A stretch of 64,000 nt of DNA from Blastobasis lacticolella (lineage: Eukaryota > Arthropoda > Insecta > Lepidoptera > Blastobasidae), in assembly GCA_905147135.1 (NCBI GenBank), contig LR990041.1, forward strand, positions 21,869,712 through 21,933,711. Direction: 5' to 3'. The notes under the pieces are model-generated. The model did not search any database. It saw only the letters and a list, made by a program, of their open reading frames with translations, and was not told where the DNA came from. Below are positions 1-9,783 of this stretch, one piece after another (within the stretch, counting starts at the first letter, position 1; each line of letters begins with the position of its first letter). The position numbers were made by a program, and so were the translations under genes.

Positions 1-69
1 TCAATATCACAGTTATACTTTCGCACGTGACAGCATAATACAGCAGCTACATTCTATCATCGCAACGCT

Positions 70-352
70 CGCCACCGACAGGGAGTTCATCCTCACACCT
101 TGGAGCCTAATTGGTCGCGAACTGTGCGGTTCCAAAGGAACTTTCTCCCACGCATACTTAGGTTGTGGAATGAACTACCTAGAGAGGTTTTTCCTGGTGA
201 GTACAACATGAAGTTCTTCAAAAAAGGGGTTAAAAGGTTTTTACGGGGTCGGCAGCGCGTGGGTGATGCCCCTGGTATTGCAAACGTCCATAGGCTGCGG
301 TGACTGCTTACCATCAGGCAGGCCGTTAGCTTGTTTGCCACCTTAGTGGTAT
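70..352 (+). mobile_element. LINE 3' end, family C (decayed)
   Basis: The + frame from about 100 to 303 reads FQRNFLPRILRLWNELP, then VFPGEYNMKFFKKGV: the C-terminal tail of a CR1/Jockey-type non-LTR reverse transcriptase. It is followed by a 3' UTR and an A-rich tail near 350. Related fragments lie at about 10470-10660 (-), 27085-27325 (+), 47715-47985 (-) and 62755-62870 (-). It sits in the intron before the ETS exon. Confidence 0.7.
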
Positions 353-365
353 AATAAAAAATTAA

Positions 366-600
366 CCATAGTCCAGGATTTGGTTCAGTTAATTATAATA
401 GAGCTACTGCCGTCTGACCTCTGTGACCCTGTTAACATTGGTAACCTGACCACTGAATGTGCATGTTTTCTCACGATGTTTTCCCTCATCATAAGATCAT
501 CGGTTACTAATGAACATAGGTATCTCAGAAAAAGTAATTTGTAAATGGCGGTAGTGGGGTACTTCTCCGTTACAAGTCGGACACTCTTGATATTATTACC
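366..600 (-). mobile_element. SINE-B copy (degenerate)
   Basis: Similar to the fuller copy at 6596-6955. The shared block covers the Ser/Ala-rich-looking stretch CTGACCTC..GACCCTG and CACGATGTTTTCC. The tRNA-like head lies at the high-coordinate end, so the element runs on the minus strand. It is diverged and partly deleted. Confidence 0.55.
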
Positions 601-827
601 AGGCTCAAAATAATGCACATCAACTAGTTTCGGCCATCGTACTTTGTAACTATAATCACCACGCTGTGCAGGCAGTATAAAAGTTGATTTTGTGCCAGAG
701 AGCGCTGCTGCCCGTACTCGACCTAAATTCATAATCTGAATCGTGTCATACGACTCCCTCGGGAGGAGTAGAGTGGTGACAATCGTAACACTCTGCTCTG
801 CTAACACCACACAGCGGGTTTCCATCT

Positions 828-1010
828 ACTCGTGTTGGAGTGGAGACCGCGCCTCGGCAAGCGTAGTGTGGGACGCCCTATTGCACGGTGGACCGATGAC
901 CTTAAAAGGATGCGGACTAGACTGGGAAATAGCGCTCTTTGGGGTAGGCCTACGCTCAACAGCATAGAAAACAAAAAGCCACTTTTCTATCTTCAGCAGG
1001 CAATAGGCTG
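828..1010 (+). mobile_element. LINE 3' coding remnant
   Basis: The + strand reads VGRPIARWTDDLKRMR, the GRP-x-x-RW-x-DDL motif found near the C-terminus of many insect non-LTR retrotransposon polyproteins, followed by an A-rich tail. It is a short remnant in the ETS intron. Confidence 0.55.
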
Positions 1011-1183
1011 AAAAATAAATATTTATTTCCATACCTCAAACATAAATAACAAATTTTAATATCCGACCCGATGAGCCTTAAAATCCATAACAACGTAGTC
1101 GCGCGCGAATCCAAACCACGACTATATTTCCAGCGCCCTCATAACCATAAGTCCAAAACTAATAATATTTTCCATATACGTAG

Positions 1184-1306
1184 GTGCCAGGCAAGCGCTA
1201 CGCGTACCGGTTCAACTGGGCGGGCCTGGCGGCGGCGTGCCAGGCGCCGGCGGGCGAGCCCTTGTACCCCGTCCCGCCGCTCCTCACCCCGCCCTCCACG
1301 CATTAG
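1184..1306 (+). CDS. ETS-domain transcription factor (ERG/FLI/FEV-like), last coding exon
   Basis: A 40-codon terminal exon begins after a TAG acceptor at 1181-1183 and ends at TAG 1304-1306. It reads VPGKRYAYRFNWAGLAAACQ followed by a proline-rich tail ending PPSTH. The GKRYAYRF core and the following hydrophobic-Ala-Cys-Gln stretch match the C-terminal end of the ETS DNA-binding domain in the ERG/FLI/FEV and insect Ets21C/Ets65A group, where KVHGKRYAYKF is usual. ETS proteins are nuclear and bind GGAA-core sites; the recognition helix must lie in exons before the window start. The start was set so that the exon opens with Val-Pro-Gly in phase 0; a second acceptor (CCAG, ending 1190) would also preserve GKRYAY. 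The exact paralogue cannot be told from 40 residues. Confidence 0.85.
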   Translation: MPGKRYAYRFNWAGLAAACQAPAGEPLYPVPPLLTPPSTH

Positions 1307-1975
1307 CCACCACCTCCAATCTAGTCGGTAGTCTGACTAGAAATGTGATGTCACGCGGGCAGGAGTGAATCCTCGTCAACAATCAAGTGTTTTCGCATCC
1401 GGACGGTGATGGTTGTTGAGGCCCCTGGACTCGGCGATAAGGCACCAGGAGTCTTTGTGTTTGATATCGCCGTCATGAAAAACGGTTCACAAGTGTAGGA
1501 AAAATCGTGATGTGATTGTTCCAGTGTAATAGTCGATAGTATAGACAAGACTTTCAGTGTAAGGATTACAGTGCAAATGTACAAAATGGTAAGATGATTG
1601 AGAATAACCAGTGTTTCGATAAAGTGCATTTAAATAAGTAGGAAACAATCGTTCAGTTTAACACTTCTTTTTCACTGATTTTTTTGTAAGTTATTCTATA
1701 TTAATTTACTTTTAAAAGAAGCTGCCGTTGTTTGAAGTTAAATACTATTTCAATATAGTATACGTCTAGATAAGTTTAGAACTTATTTCAGTCTCTACCT
1801 CGCCCTAATGTAAGGTAACGAAACTATATAACTATAGAAATATTTGAAATGTAATTTCGTAGTTGTGTTTGTTATTTTTATTTAAGTATTATTAAACATG
1901 TTATTTTCAAAGGCTTTTGGTTCCTGGATCTTTAAATAGTCATCCTACCCAAATAAAATGTTATAACAAGCTAAG
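1307..1975 (+). other. Probable 3' UTR of the ETS gene
   Basis: This stretch is AT-rich and contains none of the repeat families seen elsewhere in the window. An AATAAA polyadenylation signal lies at 1952-1957, about 650 bases after the stop codon. The next MITE starts at 2021, so the transcript probably ends around 1975. This is inferred from signal and context only. Confidence 0.5.
1952..1957 (+). terminator. AATAAA polyadenylation signal (ETS gene)
   Basis: A canonical AATAAA hexamer in the sense orientation of the upstream ETS exon, followed by AT-rich sequence. It is the best candidate cleavage signal before repeat DNA begins. Confidence 0.45.
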
Positions 1976-2020
1976 TATTCTAGCTAGTATAGACAGACCA
2001 TGTAATACAGTAAAGTACAT

Positions 2021-2191
2021 TATACAGGGTGTTTCATAATATATGTATGAAGCCGTAAACTGGGTGGAGTGCTAAACATATTAAAACAATTATTACTGTC
2101 GTACGTGGAATTTTTGTACCTGTCGTTTTCATACATTTAGCACTCCATCCGGTTCACGGCTTCATACATATATTATGTAACATCCTGTATA
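2021..2191. mobile_element. MITE with about 54-bp terminal inverted repeats
   Basis: The left end begins TATACAGGGTGTTTCATAAT and the right end is its inverted match, ending CATCCTGTATA. The two arms pair over about 54 bases with few mismatches around a spacer of about 60 bases. There is no coding capacity. Flanking T/A bases fit a TA target site, but the superfamily is not certain. Confidence 0.7.
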
Positions 2192-2580
2192 GAAAAATAT
2201 AAAAGTAGATCACGTTAACGATAAGTAAATCTAAATAAATTTACTTAAGTATTATAAATATAAATGGTTATTTTTTATATTTCTGTTGATTATGTACTGA
2301 CCGTTGTAGTGCTCTACGTCATTTTCTATTGAAACCTTTACGGACCTGCTGGTACCCTAACAGAGCTGTAACAGTTAAGTATCTCTCCAGTCTACTGTAA
2401 GGTACAGTCTCCTTCAGAGTGATCGGACTCCTAGCTTGTATTTGTGGTAACAGCGGTGACTCTAAGAATCGAAATTGGTTGTAAAAATGAAATTAAAGGA
2501 GTCCCACTCCATAACCTTAACTTCCTCAACATAATTATCTATATTTAACACTTTGTGTTGTCACTTCATGATGGAACTCC

Positions 2581-2737
2581 ATTATTATGAATTAAATCAC
2601 TTTTTGTACACTAGTTCCACATTATTATGAGTTCAGGCATTTGCCTGAAGATGAGTAATTCGAAACCGGTTGCAATTTAATAAAATTGTATAATAAAGTG
2701 GAACTAGTGTACAAAAAGTGATTTAATTCATAATAAT
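2581..2737. repeat. Perfect 40-bp inverted repeat
   Basis: Arm 2581-2620 (starts ATTATTATGAATTAAATCAC) is the exact reverse complement of 2698-2737. The 77-base spacer contains GAAGATGAGTAATTCGAAACC, a motif resembling widespread lepidopteran repeats. No ORF is present. It probably is a short foldback element. Confidence 0.75.
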
Positions 2738-2739
2738 TA

Positions 2740-3555
2740 TCTATATAAGTAACATTATGTAAATAATCGCGTGCGACGGTGACAAGGTTACCTTTATTAC
2801 GATATGGTGTAAGTAAATGTAAAATGCTAATTAAATATAAGTGTTATTACTATGAGTACGGAAAAGAAACAGCTTAAAACGTCGGTAAGGATATTTGTTT
2901 CAAACTAAACTCGCGTTCTTTACACATATTATTATATTAGACGGATATAAGCTTTCGGCGTCGTGGAATCCAGTGGTGTGCAAAATAAATAACCGTAAGA
3001 CACAAGAGTTATCGTCGGACGCATCCGTGGATATCGTGAGTGTTGTGTGTCGTGCAGTTCCGAATCAACAACAAATTGTCAATTTTATGTGAGGGTAGGA
3101 ATCTACTAGCACATCACCGCAGCTGTCACCTCCCACGGCAGTCGTCTCGTGACCACGGTGGGTGTAACCCTACCGAAACGTCGGGAAAACAAACCATAAA
3201 GGTACGTCGCGTCCAAGTCCCGTCTAATATAATAATATGTCGGTAAGGATGCTGAAGACCGAGCGAAGTAGGTGAAGTATTGATAAGGACATTGGCTAGG
3301 ATGATAATGATTTTGTAGGTTTTAGGAAACTTGAACTTGGTGGATTCACCGTGCCATTTACATGTACACAGCTACATACATACATAAGCGAACGCCCGGC
3401 AAGTAGAGAAGAACCTATAGTGCGCCATTTACAGTATCTAATTGGTGGAATAATAATTCAGTAGCTAGCGAACAGAATGGTATAATTACACGAAATTGAA
3501 TTTTACAGGGGCAGTAAAATACTGAAATGGTTTCGATAAAAAACGGTATACTTAT
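2740..3555. other. Intergenic, no gene seen
   Basis: No coding exon could be recognised. A short stretch at 2899-2938 recurs at 49397-49436, which points to an unclassified interspersed repeat. Confidence 0.5.
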
Positions 3556-3561
3556 ATAGTA

Positions 3562-3741
3562 ACTAGCAGCCGCGCACGGGTACCACTACGGGTACACGGG
3601 TATATAGCCTATGTCACCCGGGGATAGTGTAGCTTCCCAACGGTGAAAGAATTTTTGAAATCGGTCCAGTAGTTTCGAAGCCTATTCAATACAAACAAAC
3701 AAACAAAAAATCGAACCTATCCTCTTTATAATATTAAGTAT
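3562..3741 (-). mobile_element. Helitron-like element (3' end CTAG)
   Basis: On the minus strand it starts near TATACTTAATATTATAAAGA, passes a block containing AAACAAACAAAC, and ends GCGCGGCTGCTAG followed by T. The TATAATATTA..AAAGAGG start and CTAG end are typical of non-autonomous lepidopteran Helitrons. The canonical 5' TC is not clear, so the copy is slightly degraded. Confidence 0.6.
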
Positions 3742-3744
3742 ACA

Positions 3745-5140
3745 TTATGCCGTTATGATCGAAACCACGAACTTTGGATGCATTTTTAATACAGTTTTTG
3801 GCCGTTTTGATTGGAAATGAGTTGAGGTTCGTATTCAGCGGGCCTAAAACCTCCGGATTTAGAAAAAGAATTATTTAGACCAAGCGTAATTAAACCGTTT
3901 TGTTCGCCAGCTCCTCAATTGCTTTTCATATTGATGTCACAATTTAATATCATTTCGACCAACAATTTTATGACATTCGACATTGTGTTTAGGGAATGCT
4001 TTGGCTTAAAATGAGCTCAATAAAAAGTAAAACATGAACATTAAACGTAGTGATCTTACTTGCGTCGAATTCCGGGAAAGTGTTCGCACTCACTGTTCGT
4101 ATGAAATGAGAAGACGCACTTACAATTAGAAAGACCCAGTTAGAAATACCTTATCCTTACCTATCTTATCCTTTTAGTATTATTAAGTCTTTGGATGTCA
4201 ACGAAACTTTAAAATAAATGTAAGATACAGATTGCGCGCAAGACAACTTTAGAGCAATGTAGGAATTATATTTACTACCTTGTACATAACTGATAATGGT
4301 AACTGGTAATGTAGAAAGAACGAATGTTTTGTCATTACCTGGTTTAGCGTGAAGAATATTTTCTCCTCGTACAATGTAACTCGGTAATGAGCAAGTAACA
4401 AGGGCTTTGCTCGCGTCTGAAAATTCAATAAAATAAATAATTAAGGTGAATGGCCACCATTAGAATTAAGTATATGTCAATGCAATTAAATCAAATAAAA
4501 ATATTTTTTAATACTACGACAACCTCTAAGAAAATACCTACCGATGAAAAAGAAACATTTCTTTGTTACCTTTGTAGCTCATTCATATCTATGCAGCTCT
4601 AGTAGGTTCTTACTTACATTACACACCGGCCTACCACATTTTTAAAAATAAACCGATGTTAACATTCTGAATCAGAACCTGAGGAGAGAACTTAGAATTA
4701 GTGTAGAGCGTAGTGTAATGTTGTTAAAGTTGAAATTTGTTAATACTTTATGTGTATATATTTTAGAATAAACATTTCTTATATTGTTGTAAGTATTTCT
4801 TAGTTCCTTAAACAATGTCAATGCAATTTCAATCTCGATAAGAAAGCTTGTACTACGGATGTATGTAGCTACGTATTTTAATAAAGTATCTGTTGCCCGC
4901 GACTTCATCCGCGTGGGCTACTGAACATGAACAAAATACTTATTCCTTAAAAACCACTTGAAGCTGAACCACTTTAATACGGAAACTAAATATAAAACAG
5001 GTGAACTGATTATTCAGGATAACAGAGTGTGCTGCGAGCGCAGATGGGGTGCCTACCTACTTGAAGAGTTTAAATATATTCTTCGGGAAACCTAGTTGGA
5101 TTTACGGTGACACTGCCCAGGGGGGCGATCATCTCAAATT
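3745..5140. other. Intergenic, no gene seen
   Basis: AT-rich sequence with stop codons in all frames. Only a short motif at about 4886-4916 (TTGCCCGCGACTTCATCCGC) looks like a fragment of a common lepidopteran repeat. Confidence 0.45.
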
Positions 5141-5145
5141 AGCCA

Positions 5146-6394
5146 AAAAACTAAAGGAGGACCGTCAGAAATGTATGGACCCCAGCCTATATGACCAATA
5201 GCGTTAAGCGATATGTCATTGGAAAGGATTTTTCATTTTTTACAACTTTCACTATGGCGATAACTCTCGAATCGTGGTGAGAAAAAAGTTATGGGCAATT
5301 AAAGTAAACATCATTTTGCACTATAATAGGACCACGGTAAGTCCGAATCAACTGACAGTAGTACAAATTATAAAGTGTGGATATGGCAATAATTTGGGGA
5401 TAATCTGTCCTTGTCAGTCCTTCTTGTAAACATTCAGTTATTTGGTCACGATTAGCTTGAACTTTTGTCTAAATTATTAATCATGGTGAAAATTATCTCC
5501 CGCACTTCCTTAATAATAGTTTTGCCCATTATTTAATAATATTTTTCTTAACTTACGAAAATAAACAGTCCTATAGCAATCAATTTGTTTGTTATGATTT
5601 TTATGAATGACGTTCTATAACAGATATGACTTGGCATAAGTTGCCATACAGTTTTTTTTTTTAATATGCGACTCGGACTTATTATATTAACATAATATAT
5701 TATTGACCATAATCTGTTTTCGCACAACAATTCGAGAATTGTCACCATAGTTAAAGTTGTAGCAAATAAAAAATCCTTTCTAATGACATATAGCTCAACG
5801 TTATTTGTCTTATAGGCCTAATTTTCCAGTACAAAATTAAGTTTACTTTAATGAGGAGTTTTCCAGTAGGTATTAATAGTTGGTTTCAAAAAGCATTAAT
5901 AGATGGCGCTTCTACAATTTTGGTAATCTTTTTTTAATCTGTATGATGGTGGCAGTGATTTTATGCAACAAACTAATACTAAACTTAATAATTAAATGGT
6001 TATTAATATAAACATAACTGTTAAAGGTGGAACATAATGTAAAAAGGAATATTTATAGAAATTGCCACTATGTTCCATTATTTTTACAACCTCTAAAATG
6101 GTTGACAAATACAATATTTTCCAATACAACGTATCCAGTGTTTATATTCTGTTTGCTAAGAAACTATTTCAAGCGATTATCAATTACCAAAATTGCCGAG
6201 GCGCCATCTAGTGAGTGGTTAGGAATGCTTTAGATACCTACTGGAAAACTCCTCATTGACCATAACTTTTTTCTCACAGCGATTCGAGGGTTGTTGCCGT
6301 AGTAAAAGTTGTAGAAAATATAAAGTCCTTGCCAATGACATATAGCTCAACGTTATTGGTCATATAAGCTGGGTTGTCCGGACCACCCTTAAAA
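5146..6394. repeat. Composite of nested inverted repeats
   Basis: A unit containing ACATATAGCTCAACGTTATT and GTTGTAG..AAAGTCCTT occurs three times: inverted at 5146-5320, then direct at 5690-5826 and 6260-6394. Between the last two, 5849-6258 is a separate inverted repeat (ATGAGGAGTTTTCCAGTAGG at one end, its complement at the other, with AGATGGCGC inside). Another single copy of the outer unit is at 21045-21160. This fits one terminal-inverted-repeat element inserted into another. Confidence 0.6.
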
Positions 6395-6595
6395 TTAAAA
6401 CGTCACTGAAAATGACATTCGACAATATACAACTGTCCAAAATGGTTGAGAAATTATTTTTGGCTGCAATAGACATTACAATGTCATTAATGGAGATATG
6501 CCGCTCGAAAAATGTCGAATTCGTGATGCTATAGCGCGCGAATAAGGCCCCTGGTAGAAGAATATTTGTTTTCTAATAGCCATATCATCTCTTCA

Positions 6596-6955
6596 TCATC
6601 ATCTTGGCGTTAATGTCCCGGTCGTGCTCTCGCGCACGAGGGCCCGGGGTCCGCCTTGTCCATGATCCAGGATTTAGCAGGTCAGGTAATTACAGTGGAG
6701 CGACTGCCATCTGACCTCCATGACCCTGCTACCAGGGGAATCTGACCAGATTGGATTATGGTTACACATTCAGTCGCATGAATGTGCAGGTTTCATCACG
6801 ATGTTTTCCATCACCGTAAGAGCATCAGTTAGTATTCAACTAATGTACAACTCAGAATAGAGTCATTGGTATGTACATGGCGGCAGTGGGATTAGAACTG
6901 GGGCTTCTCGCTTACGAGTCGGACCGCTTAACCACTAGGCCACACTCCAATAAAG
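6596..6955 (-). mobile_element. SINE-B, most complete copy (tRNA-derived)
   Basis: On the minus strand it opens with a tRNA-like head: GTGGCCTAGTGGTTAAGCGG (A-box-like), then AGTTCTAATCC (B-box-like). It ends at a GATGATGA tail near 6596. Other copies, mostly partial: 366-600, 11697-11865, 15206-15266 (+), 30837-30915, 31040-31345 and 42563-42845. The head is not a functional tRNA because no acceptor or anticodon stems can be drawn. Confidence 0.75.
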
Positions 6956-7440
6956 GGACTACCACTGAGGCACTAAACACTCAAACGAAGGAAATAATGG
7001 TAAGCGAAATTTAGTAAGGGTGACGAACCACAACTCGGCATGGCTGGATTTTTCTTTGATTATTTTCATAATACGAAGTTTACGATTGATTTTACTACCT
7101 AATGCAGGTAGGTAGTAGGTATTATATAAATGTTCTTGCACTAACATTTATTTGTTTAGGAATCTCATAATCCACAATACTACCGTCCCGAGCCTTAAGT
7201 TCAGTAATAGCAAATATGATGTTCCTGCAATCAGCTTTTTTGCCCAAAGGTTTTGAAACCACTTATCCTGCAGTAAAACTTGTTACTGCGATTTAGTCAG
7301 TTTTATGCCCAAAAATTAAAAGTTCGGTACTTGTATTAAAATAAAGTTGGCCTTAACCTTTTTTGGTATATTTACTTTGTTGTAAAATAGTACATGCAAA
7401 TGTCCTAATAAACTAAAATAAATGACTAAACAATTTATGA

Positions 7441-7735
7441 GAGGTAGGGAATAGCGGGATATCCTATTCAAATTGGAACCGCTCGACTGAGTACCTTACA
7501 GAATACCACATACAAACATTAATATTTTATTGTATTGTGTTCCTGACGATGAGTATCTCCAGTTCTGCATGGGGTGGGAAATCGTGGCTTTGGTTGTGGA
7601 GGGGCCTAGCATTTGCCTCTTTGCTGCCAGAGAAACAGAAGTACCTTACAGACTGCAGCAGCCAAACAAAACTATTTTATATAAAATCGTGTCTCTCTCA
7701 ATTAGTAATTTCTTTAGTGCTCCATGGGATGGGTG
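7441..7735 (+). mobile_element. LINE 3' end, family D, decayed
   Basis: Inverted relative to the copies at 22811-23175 and 25492-25735. It shares TGCATGGGGTGGGAAATCG and the run through TTTGCCTCTTTGCTGCCAGA. It carries no intact coding sequence. Confidence 0.55.
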
Positions 7736-8099
7736 ATCTATCGTAATAAGTAATTTATTTATTTAAACTTTATGCACTGTTACGTACAAAGGCGGAATAC
7801 TAGTCAACCGGAGAGCTGACGGTATGACAAATTCAGGGCGGTACAAAAACATGGAAACACACCTAAACACTAACTACTACTACACTAAGTAGTAAATTAA
7901 CAAATAATTAACAAAAGTTTGAGGAAATTAACAAATATTCACAAACAAATATTGATAATACGTAACAGATAAGGAAAATAGAGACAGAAAACAGAAAGCA
8001 ACAAGAATAGCAGATCGAAATAGTTATCGCAACTACACAGAAAATGATATGAGATGATGGATGGATGAGTATTCGCTGACCTATTGTGTCGCGCACGCC

Positions 8100-8963
8100 T
8101 AGGGAATGCAATACCGGGATACTGGGATCCTGAAATACCGGGATCCCGCATATACTTTGCGGGACTAATCCCGGTAGAAAATTTTGCGGGATCCCACTGG
8201 ACTGGCGGGATTACAGAGAAGCATGTTTTATACGTGATACTGTGCGCGGGGCGGCTCGTGGGCCGTGGTCTGGCTGGCTGGGCGCTGGGTACGCGGTGCG
8301 ATGAACACTAAGCGATGAGATGCTACACTTGCGAGCTTAACTATCGAACCACCCCATATTTTTTCATAGTTCATACATTTCTGTCATTACAAATCAGTTT
8401 TCGGTTTTCGCGGTTTTATAGAAAATAAGACAATGATTGCCTCTATATTTAATTAATATATAAGAGGTAATCAAATACATAGGTATTTATTGTCTTATTG
8501 GCTATCATCACGCGAAAATCTAATTAAAATTGATTAAGTATTTATGAAGTCAAAGACCCATTTGTAACGCCAAAAATGTATGAGCTTATATGGAAAAATG
8601 GGGACAGGTTCATAATTAACTTGCAACTTGCAAGTTTATTTCCAAAATAATGTTTAATTTGCTTACGATGTTGTTTGTGGTGTGTACGTAATTATTTAAA
8701 TTTATGTTGATATTGACTAGAGTATGTCAATTTATCTCGTTATGTTTAAAAATATAACCATTTTAAATGTACCAAAAACCTTGTGTAATTTGGGTTAAAA
8801 TTAAATCCCTGAAAACGAGGCCTATAAGGTCTTTATAACTATTGATTTCTGGGGTCTAAGTCCACCCTGCGGGATCCCGGAAATACCTGGATCCAGCGGG
8901 ACTAAGATGGTTCAGTCCCGCAAATACCGGGATTGAAATAATCTTGCGGGATTGCATTCCCTA
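8100..8963. mobile_element. hAT-like non-autonomous transposon with 8-bp TSD
   Basis: The left end begins TAGGGAATGCAATACCGGGA and the right end is its inverted match, finishing GGGATTGCATTCCCTA. The same 8 bases, CGCACGCC, flank both ends (8092-8099 and 8964-8971). An 8-bp target duplication is a hallmark of the hAT superfamily. CCGGGAT/ATCCCG motifs repeat in the subterminal regions at both ends. The 864-bp body has no transposase-like ORF, so it must be mobilised in trans. Confidence 0.8.
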
Positions 8964-8971
8964 CGCACGCC

Positions 8972-9534
8972 CAATCCTTGAATCGAAGTAGTAATCGCTC
9001 TGGATTTACCCATTGCCCCTTGCAGTGGCTGTGCGATAGCGCGCTGCCGGACGCCACTGCCGATATGCGCCCACGCACCCGCCTCCGATGCTCAACATGA
9101 CTTTCATAATAGTAGCCGCCATATTAATTTTTCAAACAGAGTGATTGAAAAAATTATTATGGCGAATCGACTCGATTTCATGTGCATAAGGATTATTTCA
9201 TTGTAAGGAAGGAAAAAACTCTAGGCAGCAGAAGTTAGGTATAAATGTTACATACCTAGAAATTATTGGTATGACGATGATGATAATTTCTCTATTGTCT
9301 AGAAACAGACTATGTGTGGGGCTCAAAACAGACAAAGCTAGTGTAAATAGGCTGTTCCTAGACAGGCATGCTCCATTATCGGCCGCATCATCACTTACCA
9401 CCAGGTGAGATAGCGGTCAAATGCCTGGCTAGTACAATAAAAAAAAATTGATGATTTAAACTTAAGGCTTATATAATATAATATACATATTATATTATTT
9501 AATACTAGTGGATGGCTTGACTTCGTTCGCGAGG
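8972..9534. other. Intergenic, no gene seen
   Basis: No coding or well-defined repeat was recognised except a LINE-tail-like stretch at about 9360-9435. Confidence 0.4.
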
Positions 9535-9700
9535 CGTCCTACCTCTACACTACCCTACCCCTACTCCTACTCTACCCTACCCTACACCTGCCCTACACCT
9601 ACTTTACCCCTACCTACCCTGTTTTTTTCTTGCTTATAAACCTTCCTTTTCAATAGGGACAGACGGCGGAAAGCGACTTTGTTTTATACTATGTATAGAT
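9535..9700. repeat. Helitron/Lep-type repeat with CTACCC simple array
   Basis: A CTACCCTACC-rich stretch is followed by CTTGCTTATAAACCTTCCTT and AGACGGCGGAAAGCGACTTT. The AAAGTCGCTTTC module recurs at about 11510-11670, 11880-12000, 12596-12630, 31480-31625, 39160-39300 and 59875-59990, marking one abundant non-autonomous family. It ends just upstream of the nAChR-like start codon. Confidence 0.5.
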
Positions 9701-9783
9701 ATAGATATATATCAGCCTAAAGTTTGAACACCGCCGTCGCTGCGCACACGCGCCCGCCGCGCACTCCCGCGCCGACCGCAGAC

